64,000 nucleotides of DNA from DATJGR01 sp963735085. GTDB taxonomy: Bacteria; Pseudomonadota; Gammaproteobacteria; Pseudomonadales; Azotimanducaceae. Shown here piece after piece: positions 34,554 through 42,778 of the stretch. A program made the position numbers and the translations under genes. The DNA is taken from assembly GCA_963735085.1 (NCBI GenBank), contig CAVTJP010000002.1, forward strand, positions 620,001 to 684,000. The letters are read 5' to 3'. Each line of letters starts with the position of its first letter. The stretch's first letter is position 1. The notes beneath the pieces were generated by a model, which saw only the letters and a program-made list of their open reading frames with translations, was not told where the DNA came from and ran no database searches.

Positions 34554-35156
34554 CGTGTCGAGGCGCTGCGTTCCGGAACGGTTCAAGTCCGGATCGGCCG
34601 CGCCGAACAGTTCCTGCGTCAGGCGCAGCATGCGCGGCTCGTCCGCTTCCGGCACGCCGAGCACTTCCATGATCACGTGCAGCGGATACAGGAACGCAAC
34701 GTCCCGAGCGAAGTCGCAGCGGCCGCCGAACGACGCCAGGTGGTCGACGAACGTGCGCGCGATCTGACGAATGCGCGCCTCGAGTTTGCGCAGGTTCTGC
34801 GGCAGGAACCAGCCCTGCGTCAGGATCCGGTATTTGAAGTGGTCCGGGTTGTCCATCTGCACCAGCGAGCGGACCAGGTTCGGCGAGCCGCCCATGATTT
34901 CGCGCACGTACTTGTCAGCATCGATCGTCGTCAGCGTGGTCGAGCGGTCTTCGTTGTGGAACAGATCGCCGAGCTTCTCCACTTCGAGAATGTCGGCGTG
35001 CTTCGTGACGACCCAGAACGGGTCGTAGTTCGGTGGGTGTGCGACAGCGAGCGGCATTTCGCGGCGCAGGAACGTGAACGCATCCTGCACCGGCTGTTCT
35101 TTCGCGTAGGCCTTGGGGTCGACGATGGTCGCTGCGATATCGGCGGGAATGCTCAT
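34554..35156 (-). pseudogene. Cytochrome P450, N-terminal half only
   Basis: About 200 residues beginning MSIPADIAATIVDPKAYAK match the N-terminal half of a bacterial class I P450. They include the helix-B/C region with LVQMDNPDHFKYRILTQGWF, where His and Arg contact the haem propionates, and the start of the I-helix-proximal domain. The gene is cut by the 68-bp repeat at 34553. The oxygen-binding I-helix motif, ExxR and cysteine loop are all missing, so it cannot be an active P450. It lies 142 bp downstream of an intact P450 on the same strand. Confidence 0.85.
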
Positions 35157-35298
35157 GCATTTCTCACTTCGGATGGAAAAAAATCAGCATGCATGAGCAG
35201 CGGAGTGCTTGAACCCGTGGAATACCGAAGTCAGCGCCGTGCGGTGTGCGCATGGGGACTGTCGGATGGGGCGACCGCGATGACGCGATGTGCCGCGC

Positions 35299-36576
35299 CT
35301 AGCGGATCTTGTCGAACGAAAGCGCCAGCCCCTCGAGCCCGTGCAGCAGCGCGTTCGCCGAAAAGCTCGGTTCGCGCGCCCCCGGACTCAACCGAAAGTT
35401 CTCGAGGCGACGAAAGATCACCTTGAACGCGCCGTTCATTTCGCGTCGCGACAGCGCTGCGCCGAGGCAGTGGTGCACGCCTTTGCCGAACGCCACGTGG
35501 TCTTTCAGGTTGGTGCGCCGAATGTCGAATTTGAGCGGATCTTCGAACTGCGTCGCGTCCTGATTGGCCGCGCCGAAGCGTGCGAAGCAGATCGAATTCG
35601 CCGGAATGGTCGTGCCGGCCACTTCGACGTCTCGCGTCGTGCGCCGAAACATGTTTGCCGACGGACTGGTGATGCGTGCGATTTCCTCGACCAGTGCGTG
35701 GATGTTCGCGTCGCTCGGGTCGCGCCGGACGATTTCGTACTGGTCCGGATTTTTGATCAGCAACCAGATGCCTTCGGTCAGCGCCGACGACGTCGTTTCG
35801 TTCCCGGCCACCAGAATCTGCGACAGCATCGACAGACACTCGGCGTCGTTCAGCGGCTTTTCGCCGTCGATGCTCGCGTTGACGACCTTCGACAGAATGT
35901 CCTCTTCAGGCTGGCGCCGCCGCTGCTCCATCTTTTCGACGAAATAGTGCTGGAACTCGAGGATGTCGCGCGCCGCCTGCAGCACACCTTCTTTGTCGAG
36001 CTGCTGGGACAGGTTGCCGATGAACGCGCGCGTCCACTTGCGCAGCAGCGGCAGATCGGCCATCGGCGCGCCAATCTGCGACGCGATCACCGTGAGCGGC
36101 AGCGGCACACCGAACTGCGTGAGGAACTCGCAGTGCCCGGTATCGATGAAGCGGTCGATCAGATCGTTCGAGGTTTTTTCGATGAAGGGCTCCAGCGCCT
36201 TCAGGTTCGCCGGTGAAAACGCGCCGTCGACGAACTTGCGATAATGCCGCTGCAGCGGCGGATCCTGCGTCAGCATCGTCGAAACGTTCGGATACCCCTG
36301 GCTGGTGATCGCCGCGACCTCGGGGTCGGCGGTCGCGAGCGAGCCGGTGCCGAAGCCGGGCATCACGCTGGAGAACGTCTGGTAGTCCATCGCCATCGCG
36401 ACGACGTCGTCGTAGCGCGAAATGAAGTAGATGCCGGTGAGCGGATCCCGGTACACGGGCGCCTCCCGATGCAGCCGCTGATTCATCGAGTACGGACACT
36501 TGAGCAGCTCCGGATGCATGGGGCTGAACTCGCCGAGCGGGCAGTGCTGCGCATGCTCCACGATATCCTGGGTCAC
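35299..36576 (-). CDS. Cytochrome P450 monooxygenase
   Basis: Soluble class I P450 of 425 residues. The haem-thiolate loop is AFGKGVHHCLGAALSRRE. The I-helix oxygen-activation motif is ILVAGNETTSSAL and the ExxR motif is LVEEIARITSP. GTG at 36576 is chosen because GGAG lies seven bases upstream and the longer frame to 36879 is antisense to the regulator region. Such enzymes hydroxylate hydrophobic substrates such as terpenes or steroid side chains, using separate ferredoxin partners that are not seen here. The substrate is unknown. Confidence 0.92.
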   Translation of the reverse strand: MTQDIVEHAQHCPLGEFSPMHPELLKCPYSMNQRLHREAPVYRDPLTGIYFISRYDDVVAMAMDYQTFSSVMPGFGTGSLATADPEVAAITSQGYPNVSTMLTQDPPLQRHYRKFVDGAFSPANLKALEPFIEKTSNDLIDRFIDTGHCEFLTQFGVPLPLTVIASQIGAPMADLPLLRKWTRAFIGNLSQQLDKEGVLQAARDILEFQHYFVEKMEQRRRQPEEDILSKVVNASIDGEKPLNDAECLSMLSQILVAGNETTSSALTEGIWLLIKNPDQYEIVRRDPSDANIHALVEEIARITSPSANMFRRTTRDVEVAGTTIPANSICFARFGAANQDATQFEDPLKFDIRRTNLKDHVAFGKGVHHCLGAALSRREMNGAFKVIFRRLENFRLSPGAREPSFSANALLHGLEGLALSFDKIR

Positions 36577-36828
36577 TTCGATGCTCCGATGTTGAAGGCG
36601 GCGTATGTTCGCCCAGATCTTTCGATGGAACCATCCCGCAGTAGCGCGCCGTTCGCCGATCTGCTTGCCGATCCCCGCGGTTTCCGAATGAGTTGCGAAC
36701 CGATGCGAGGGTACGTAAAGGGTGATCCGGTGTTCTTGAGGCGCCGTCGCGAGTCGAATGAACCGAATCGCCCCGCTATCCTTCGCATCAGCCGTCACGT
36801 GCCGAGAGACCCGGCGTCCGAACCTGGA

Positions 36829-37296
36829 ATGAAGTTGACCCTCGACAAATTCGATCGCCGCATACTCGCGATATTGCAACGAGACAATCTGGCGACTTCA
36901 CAGGCGCTCGGCGAGAGGGTGGGTCTGTCCGCATCCGCCGTCCAGCGACGCATCAAGCGAATGCGCGACGCTCGGATCATCCTGCGCGACACGGCGGTGC
37001 TCGACGGGCGCGCATTGGACAGGCCGCTGACGGTGATCGTGGAAGTTTCGGTGGATCGGGAAGCGAAGGACGTCGTGGAGTCGTTTAGAAACCGGGCGAT
37101 GGCGACCGCCGAAGTTCAACAGTGCTACTACGTCACCGGCGAAGCCGATTTCGTGCTGATCGTTGCCGCGCGCAGCATGGAGGACTATCAGGACATTGCC
37201 CGTCGACTTTTTCTCGACGATGCCAATGTCAGACGCTTCAGATCGAGCGTCGTAATCGAGGCCCTGAAAGCGACACTGGATATTCCCATTCTCTAG
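36829..37296 (+). CDS. Lrp/AsnC-family transcriptional regulator
   Basis: A 155-residue regulator beginning MKLTLDKFDRRILAILQRDN, with the helix-turn-helix QALGERVGLSASAVQRRIKR and a C-terminal RAM ligand-binding domain (VIVEVSVDREAKDVVESF, then QQCYYVTGEADFVLIV). Lrp family members sense amino acids. It is divergent from the P450 and directly upstream of a PLP enzyme acting on an amino acid, so it probably regulates that enzyme and the peptidase that follows. Confidence 0.9.
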   Translation: MKLTLDKFDRRILAILQRDNLATSQALGERVGLSASAVQRRIKRMRDARIILRDTAVLDGRALDRPLTVIVEVSVDREAKDVVESFRNRAMATAEVQQCYYVTGEADFVLIVAARSMEDYQDIARRLFLDDANVRRFRSSVVIEALKATLDIPIL

Positions 37297-37298
37297 CA

Positions 37299-37321
37299 GG
37301 CCCGCGCGCGGCGGGTTTTTT
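37299..37321 (+). terminator. Rho-independent terminator after the Lrp gene
   Basis: CCCGC (37301-37305) pairs with GCGGG (37311-37315) and six T residues follow. It starts three bases after the stop codon, so the next gene probably has its own promoter within 37322-37411. Confidence 0.75.
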
Positions 37322-37411
37322 CTGCATCTACGCCGATGAAACGCCGCGTTCCTGCGTCGAGCGGCCCGCGTTCGCCGCGTTTGATCGGCGTCGTTCGCGT
37401 AGCCTTTTTCC

Positions 37412-38542
37412 ATGCATTCCATCGTCTATCGCGCCGCGCCGCCGCTGCCCCCCGAGGCCGTTTCGGTCGTGACCGCGCGGCTGGGTCGTGCGGCCGCGAC
37501 GCGCGTGCAGCGCGAGATTGCGGCGTGCCCGGCACACCGGATCACACCGCTGCGCCGACTGTCCGATCTGGCACGCGCCTGGGGGCTGCGAGAGATCTGG
37601 GTGAAAGACGAACGCGCCCGTCTGAGATTGGGAAGCTTCAAAGCCGTCGGCGGCGCCTATGCCGTGCTGCGGCTCGGCGCGCAGATCGCCGCCCGGGGGG
37701 CCGCGCGCCGGATCCCGATCGAGGAAATGCTCCGCGTGCGAACGCGCGCGCTGGCGGAAGTCACGTTCGCGGCGGCGACATCCGGCAATCACGGCTGTTC
37801 CGTCGCCGCCGGCGCGCGCCTCGTCGGAAGCCGCTGCGTGATATTCGTCAAAGACGGTGTTCCAGCTGCGCAGCTGCGGGCGATTGCTCGACAGGGTGCG
37901 CAGATCATTCCGATTTCCGGGACGTACGACGACGCTGTCGCCGCCTGTCGGCGCGCGTGCGCGGACAGAGGGTGGATCTGCGTGCCCGACTGCAGTGCGG
38001 ATCCCAACGACGCCACCGTGGCGCTCGTGATGGAGGGCTACACGTTAATCGCATCCGAGATCCTCGATGCGCTGCCGGCCCCGCCGTCACACGCAGTTCT
38101 ACAGGCCGGTGTCGGTGGCTTCGCGGCGGCATTGGCGGGGCATTTCGCGGCCGTTCACGGCGAGCGTGCGCCGCGAATCATCGTTGCAGAGCCCGATGCG
38201 GCCGCGTGTCTGCAGGCGAGCGCGCGCGCGGGTCGACCGGTGTCGGTTCCACGCGGATCGACTACGAGCATGGCGCGCCTGGACTGCTACACGCCGTCTG
38301 CCGCCGCATGGCCGATTCTGCGGGCGCTGACAGCGGCATTCGTATCGCTCGACGATGCGCACGCCGAAGCCGCCTGCGCCGTTCTCGCCGACCACGACCT
38401 GCACACGACGCCGTCCGGCGCTGCAGGGCTTGCCGCGCTCGAACGCGTGGCGGCAACACCGCGCGATCGCCAACGACTCGGTTTGGGCGCGGACAGCGAG
38501 GTTTTAGTCGTCGTCACCGAGGCAGCCACGACCACGCCTTGA
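37412..38542 (+). CDS. PLP-dependent lyase similar to diaminopropionate ammonia-lyase
   Basis: Fold-type II PLP enzyme of 376 residues. The PLP lysine is in RLGSFKAVGGAYAV, ATSGNHGCSVAAGARL is the substrate loop, and the phosphate-binding glycine loop is LQAGVGGFAAALAG. KDERARLRLGSFKAVGG resembles 2,3-diaminopropionate ammonia-lyase, which makes pyruvate and ammonia. The Lrp regulator upstream supports an amino-acid substrate. Threonine dehydratase is a possible alternative, but the family pattern fits less well. Confidence 0.8.
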   Translation: MHSIVYRAAPPLPPEAVSVVTARLGRAAATRVQREIAACPAHRITPLRRLSDLARAWGLREIWVKDERARLRLGSFKAVGGAYAVLRLGAQIAARGAARRIPIEEMLRVRTRALAEVTFAAATSGNHGCSVAAGARLVGSRCVIFVKDGVPAAQLRAIARQGAQIIPISGTYDDAVAACRRACADRGWICVPDCSADPNDATVALVMEGYTLIASEILDALPAPPSHAVLQAGVGGFAAALAGHFAAVHGERAPRIIVAEPDAAACLQASARAGRPVSVPRGSTTSMARLDCYTPSAAAWPILRALTAAFVSLDDAHAEAACAVLADHDLHTTPSGAAGLAALERVAATPRDRQRLGLGADSEVLVVVTEAATTTP

Positions 38543-38593
38543 AGCGTGTCGTCCCCGCAATCTATTCAACCAGATCAATCAGGAGGTCAAACC

Positions 38594-39925
38594 ATGTCGA
38601 CGTTCACCAGAAGATCCGTGCTGATACGGTGCGCGGCGCTCCTCATCGCGGCGCTTACGGGCAATGCGACGGCGGCGGAATTCGACGCGCTTGCGGTCAA
38701 ACCGCTCGTGCAGAACGCAATCGACGCGCACTACGCGCACCTGGATGCGCTCTACCGCGACATTCACGCGCATCCCGAGCTCGGATTCCACGAAACACGG
38801 ACCGCGTCGATCCTGGCGGCGCAGATGCGCGCGCTGGGATTGCGCGTGACCGAGCACGTCGGCAAAACCGGCATCGTCGCGATGCTGGAGAACGGACCGG
38901 GACCGACGATTCTCGTCCGCACGGAGCTCGATGCTCTGCCGATGGAAGAGAAGACGGGGCTGCCGTACGCGAGCAAAGAAAAGGCGACCTGGCGCGGCGA
39001 GACGACTTACGTTGCGCACAGCTGCGGTCATGACATCCACATGGTCAGCTGGGTCGCGACGGCGACCGCGCTGGTGACGCTGAAAGATCGTTGGCACGGG
39101 ACGGTGATGTTCGTCGGCCAGCCGGCCGAGGAGTCCGATAGCGGTGCAGCGGCGATGCTCGCGGATGGATTGTTCGAACGCTTCGGGAAACCCGACCACG
39201 CATTGGCGCTGCACACCGGACCGTTCGGCTACGGTATGGTCGGCTATCGCAGCGGACCGATCATGTCGGCGGAGGACACGCTCGAGATCACGTTCAATGG
39301 CCGCGGCGGACATGGGTCCTCGCCCCACAGCGCGATCGACCCGGTGCTGATCGCGGCGCGCTTCGTCGTCGACGTGCAGTCGTTGATCAGTCGCGAAAAA
39401 GATCCCTCCGCGTTCGGCGTGGTCACGATCGGTGCGATCCATGGCGGGAGCGCGGGCAACATCATTCCGGATGCGGTGAATCTGCGCGGCACAGTCCGAA
39501 GCTACGATGCGGGCGTCGCGCGAAAACTCGGCGATGGGATACGGCGCATCGCATCCGCCGAAGCGGCGCTCGCTGCGGCGCCGGAGCCGGACGTGGTGAT
39601 CACGCACGATGCCGACGCGCTCGTGAACGACGTCGCGGCCACCGAGCGCGTGGCCTCGGTGTTCAAGACGGCATTCGGTCGCAATGCGTTCGAGATCGCG
39701 CCGGTCCCGGCGAGCGAGGATTTTGCGAGGTACGGTGAAGCAGGTGTGCCGCTGACGTATTTCTTCATCGGCGTCTACGAACCGCAGCGATTTTTCGATG
39801 CCATGAAAGCGGGCCAGGCGCTTACGTCGAACCATTCGCCCCTGTTCGCGCCGATACCGAAGCCGACGATCGAGACCGGCGCTACGGCGATGACGCTCGC
39901 GACGCTCGAGCTGCTGGAGCGGTAG
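38594..39925 (+). CDS. Exported M20-family metallopeptidase/amidohydrolase
   Basis: A 443-residue M20D hydrolase of the hippurate/indole-acetyl-amino-acid hydrolase type, which cleaves N-acyl amino acids. ATG 38594 has AGGAGG seven bases upstream. The N-terminus has two arginines followed by a hydrophobic stretch ending in Ala-Thr-Ala-Ala, a signal peptide (Tat or Sec). Metal ligands: HAHPELGFHE, HSCGHDIHM, GQPAEESDSGA and the terminal SNHSPLFAP. It lies 51 bp after the PLP lyase, so the two may release and then degrade an amino acid. Confidence 0.88.
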   Translation: MSTFTRRSVLIRCAALLIAALTGNATAAEFDALAVKPLVQNAIDAHYAHLDALYRDIHAHPELGFHETRTASILAAQMRALGLRVTEHVGKTGIVAMLENGPGPTILVRTELDALPMEEKTGLPYASKEKATWRGETTYVAHSCGHDIHMVSWVATATALVTLKDRWHGTVMFVGQPAEESDSGAAAMLADGLFERFGKPDHALALHTGPFGYGMVGYRSGPIMSAEDTLEITFNGRGGHGSSPHSAIDPVLIAARFVVDVQSLISREKDPSAFGVVTIGAIHGGSAGNIIPDAVNLRGTVRSYDAGVARKLGDGIRRIASAEAALAAAPEPDVVITHDADALVNDVAATERVASVFKTAFGRNAFEIAPVPASEDFARYGEAGVPLTYFFIGVYEPQRFFDAMKAGQALTSNHSPLFAPIPKPTIETGATAMTLATLELLER

Positions 39926-39969
39926 CCGGCAGAATCGAACATGTCGTCGACGGTTCCGGAATTCTTGGT

Positions 39970-40045
39970 TGGTGGAGCCGAGGGGGATCGAACCCCTGAC
40001 CTCTGCATTGCGAACGCAGCGCTCTCCCAGCTGAGCTACGGCCCC
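39970..40045 (-). tRNA. tRNA-Ala (anticodon CGC)
   Basis: The minus strand gives a full 76-base cloverleaf. Acceptor GGGGCCG/CGGCTCC includes the G3-U70 pair that marks alanine tRNAs. The D arm contains AGCTGGGAGAGC, the anticodon loop is TTCGCAA, the T loop is TTCGATC, and CCA is encoded. It reads GCG codons. It lies inside the 6-kb segment bracketed by the 68-bp repeats, an unusual location for a normal tRNA gene. Confidence 0.95.
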
Positions 40046-40235
40046 AAAAAATCGAAGCGGCAGATTCGGATGCAAGCCGCGGCGAAAAATACTCTTTTTC
40101 ATCGCGCCTGTGCAGAGCGCGATACGATTTGCGCGAACTCGACTTGCGCTCGCCGGCGGTTTGCGGCATCAAGTCGGTCCGCGATGGGTCCACCGGCACG
40201 AGTCAGTCGGATGCATCAATGTGACGGGAAGCCGC

Positions 40236-40485
40236 GTGTTCGAACTCGATTTGATTCAAACCCTTGCGTTCGGTGGGGTCGTCTTGCTCGGCGGCTACGG
40301 CCTTCGCGTCGCGGTGCCGGTGTTCGCTCGATACAACCTGCCGCGCCGGTATTGGGCGGCCTCGTCGTGTCGATCGTCGTGCTCATCGCGCGAAGCCAGG
40401 GCGTCACGCTGTTTCAGTTCGACACCACGCTGCAAAGCCCGCTGATGATTGCGTTCTTCACGACAATCGGATTCGGCGCGAGTTT
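40236..40485 (+). pseudogene. gltS: Sodium/glutamate symporter GltS, 5' fragment with frameshift
   Basis: Begins at a GTG with FELDLIQTLAFGGVVLLGGY, the start of GltS, an inner-membrane Na+/glutamate importer. Near 40350 the frame is lost: NLP is followed in the next frame by PVLGGLVVSIVVLIARSQGV and TLQSPLMIAFFTTIGFGAS. This fits a single-base deletion. At 40485 the homology stops at the 68-bp repeat, leaving about 83 of the roughly 400 codons. It is non-functional. Confidence 0.85.
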
Positions 40486-40553
40486 GAGGATAAGAAGCAT
40501 AACCCACCTGTTGGTGAATCGGGCTGCGTATCGCGTGACTGCGCGGCGAAGCG
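40486..40553 (+). repeat. 68-bp direct repeat, copy 2
   Basis: Identical to 34486-34553. Here it truncates gltS on its left. To its right, 40554-40697 holds a short remnant frame ending LLTPDVAEFQ with no recognised relative, then the 3' end of an IS91-type transposase gene. Confidence 0.9.
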
Positions 40554-40697
40554 GAAGCAGTTATTGAATTCGTCTGAGATGTGGAATGACGCGAACGGCT
40601 GATGGACATCGCTTGCCGAACGCGCACAAGTGCTGGAGCTGATCCGGAAGGCGCTGATCTGCAAGACGAGTCTGCTTACTCCGGACGTTGCGGAGTT

Positions 40698-41000
40698 TCA
40701 GTGAACCGTTATCGAACCGCTGCTAGCGCTGAATTCCGGCGGCGCCTGTTGTCGCGCGACGTGTTCCAGGATTTTCTGAATGATGTCCGGACGGGTGACA
40801 TCGGCGATCACACGCAGCCGACCGCCACAATGCGGACAGATTGACAGATCAATCGCAAATACCCGCCTCAGTCGCTCCATCCACGTCATCGGCGCAGTCG
40901 GTGCGTCAGGGTCGGCTTGACGATCGCCACCCGGCACCTGCACCCGAGCGTGTCCAGCCGCGCGCCGTCGGCGGGTTCGTCGCGACGAGCTCGGCGCCAC
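40698..41000 (-). pseudogene. IS91-family transposase, C-terminal fragment
   Basis: The C-terminal tail PMTWMERLRRVFAIDLSICP and the zinc-finger-like CPHCGGRLRVIADV are characteristic of IS91-type (Y2, rolling-circle) transposases. The catalytic half is absent here, but a matching N-terminal fragment lies at 43840-44781 on the same strand. The sequence upstream of the tail is degenerate and out of frame with the family. Confidence 0.8.
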
Positions 41001-41012
41001 GGCACGACGTTC

Positions 41013-41054
41013 GCGCTAGGGGCGCCAGGCGCGCCCCTTTAGCTATGCGTTAGG
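41013..41054 (+). other. attC-like hairpin ending GCGTTAGG
   Basis: GCTA-GGGGCGC pairs with GCGCCCC-TT-TAGC, leaving a two-base bulge, and is followed by ATGCGTTAGG. A bulged stem ending in a GTTRRRY core is the structure of an integron attC recombination site. A CCCTAAC sequence at 43825-43831 could be the outer box at the other end of the inserted segment. The left outer box is missing, so this is at best a damaged site. No integron integrase is present. Confidence 0.35.
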
Positions 41055-41055
41055 A

Positions 41056-41480
41056 TCACTTGGGAAACATCAATGTCGCTTGCAGGCGCAGCGTCCAGTC
41101 GGCGCCGTATTTCGGCTTTTCGACGTTGTAATACGCGCCCGCGGAAAGATTCACCGGCAATTTGCCGAAGCGCACGATCTGCCCGATCTGGCCCCCCAGC
41201 GGCACGGTCCAGGTGTTGTCGTCGCTGGCTTTCCAGTTGGCGGTGATGATGGGTGAGAAACTCAGATACCGTCCGGGCGCGTGTAGGAAGTTGAAGTTGA
41301 TGAACGGCTGCATCAGAAACGAGTTCACGTCCTGGCGATCGTTGTCGCCGGCGAAGCTCCAGACATTCTGCGCGAGAAATCCATACACCCATTCCTTGGT
41401 CATTTTCAGCAGCACGATGGACGGACCGGCCGACCATTTTCCTGTGCCGAGTATGTCGTCTGTTGCAGTGTCCATCAGCA
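41056..41480 (-). pseudogene. Outer-membrane beta-barrel (neuromedin-U-like) C-terminal fragment
   Basis: About 140 residues resemble the end of proteins often annotated as neuromedin U or transporter, an outer-membrane barrel family. Signs are EWVYGFLAQNVWSFAGDNDR, a Q-P-F-N-F strand, YLSFSPIITANWKASDDN, NVEKPKYGADWTLRLQ and a terminal FPK. A signal peptide and the first half are missing; the upstream reading is taken over by another frame. Probably a remnant. Confidence 0.6.
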
Positions 41481-42037
41481 GCATTCTCGCTGCACCGCCA
41501 TTACCCAATATCCAATCGCGACGAGCAACGCGAGGGGCGGTACGAAATTGAGACCCGAGAGCGTGAACCACTCCGGAAAGACGGAAGGGTTGGCAACGAA
41601 CAATGCAAACGTCGCGAAGAACAAGGCCGCAATCATTCGCCATAGATGATCGATGAGCCGGCTCTTGCCCGCGCTGCGCCTCGAGATCAATCGCCAATCC
41701 AGAACGACGAAGATTGCCGCGTCGAAAGCTACACCGAGATAGAGCGCGTAGGATGAGCCGAACACCCGTCCGTCCGTGGCCAGCGCATAAGCGCCCAGTG
41801 CCATTCCGGAGACCAGGCAAAACACAGCAATGACGAACCAGAATACGGACGGTTCACCATGCCCCTGGAGCGCGTCAGTGCGTTGCGTCCAGTGTTGACG
41901 AGATAGAGAGACAGGACACCGATGAGAACGAACACCGCAACGGGCCGCAGAACCGCAATGGCGATTCCACTCGTCGCCATAGCAGTCATCGAGTACCAGA
42001 ACGTTCTACCGCTCTTCAGGTGCGCCTCGATGTCCAC
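41475..42037 (-). pseudogene. Small membrane protein split by a frameshift
   Basis: MDIEAHLKSGRTFWYSMTAM at 42037 begins a hydrophobic protein. Its frame is lost near 41850 and continues in another frame as VFCLVSGMALGAYALATDGR through RLIDHLWRMIAALFFATFAL to 41475. Joined, the two give roughly 190 residues with five or six helices. I do not recognise the family. It lies between the TetR gene and the barrel fragment. Confidence 0.55.
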
Positions 42038-42082
42038 TATCGTCCCGAACCAGATGTTTGGGCGGCTTTGTCGATGGGTCGC

Positions 42083-42703
42083 TCAGGGTATCAATAGCCT
42101 CGCGACGAAATCGGCATGCGCTTCGCTTACCTTCGGATCTTGGGGATCGGCTCCGGTGAGTCGCTGACAATTGGCGGGCACCGAGAAGATCAGGGTGCTC
42201 GCCCCTAGAAGCGCAAAGAACGCGTGCGGCAACTTGTTTTCATCATGGCCAGCCGTCCTTAGCAGCCCGAGCCCCTTCATCATTTCGAAGGCCGGTCGAA
42301 TGTGAGTCTCGACCAGCCAATCCGTACGCTCGTCAAAACGGTGGCCCTGATCGACGATGAAGCGGAAGAACTCGGGGTGTGCTGCCATCGTGCGCACGTA
42401 GGTGCGGATGACCTCCCGCGCTCGCTCGTCCGGGCTGACCTCTCCGGTCTTGGTCAAGCGCTCGAAAACACCTTCCCGCAGCGTGCAAAAGACCCGATCC
42501 GCCGCCGCCCGCCAGAGTGCATCCTTGTTTCGGAAGTGGTAGGTGAGGAGCCCCTGCTCAACGCCCGCGCGCCGCGCGATCTCGCGAGTGCTCGCCGCCT
42601 CGAACCCGCGGTCGGCAAATGCGGTTACGGCTGCGACGACGATCCTACTTCTCGTCGCGTCAGCGTGTGCGGCGGGTTGCCGCTTGTGTAGGGTCTTGCG
42701 CAT
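42083..42703 (-). CDS. TetR-family transcriptional repressor
   Basis: A 206-residue TetR protein. The N-terminal DNA-binding domain reads AVTAFADRGFEAASTREIAR and AGVEQGLLTYHFRNKDALW, with the typical glycine-tyrosine-histidine-phenylalanine signature. The C-terminal half is an all-helical ligand domain. It is divergent from a Coq4-like gene with a dyad in between, so it is the likely repressor of that gene. Confidence 0.9.
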   Translation of the reverse strand: MRKTLHKRQPAAHADATRSRIVVAAVTAFADRGFEAASTREIARRAGVEQGLLTYHFRNKDALWRAAADRVFCTLREGVFERLTKTGEVSPDERAREVIRTYVRTMAAHPEFFRFIVDQGHRFDERTDWLVETHIRPAFEMMKGLGLLRTAGHDENKLPHAFFALLGASTLIFSVPANCQRLTGADPQDPKVSEAHADFVARLLIP

Positions 42704-42712
42704 TGAGCCAAT

Positions 42713-42762
42713 TTAGTCAGTTGACATAATGACCGCAAGACGTATTTTGTCGTCTGACCTAA
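42713..42762. promoter_or_regulatory. Imperfect dyad between tetR and the Coq4-like gene
   Basis: TTAGTCAGTTGACA (42713-42726) and TGTCGTCTGACCTAA (42748-42762) form an imperfect inverted repeat in the 75-bp divergent gap. The location suggests a TetR operator covering both promoters. Confidence 0.45.
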
Positions 42763-42778
42763 TCGTGAGGACGCAAAA

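Noticed and set aside
36577..36879. A 101-residue N-terminal extension of the intact P450
   Set aside because: It overlaps the divergent Lrp gene start and has no P450 sequence. GTG 36576 with a GGAG site is the better start.
38579..40102. 507-codon minus-strand open frame opposite the M20 gene
   Set aside because: It is antisense to a well-supported gene, runs into the tRNA-Ala gene, and is very Arg/His-rich, the usual look of a GC-rich shadow frame.
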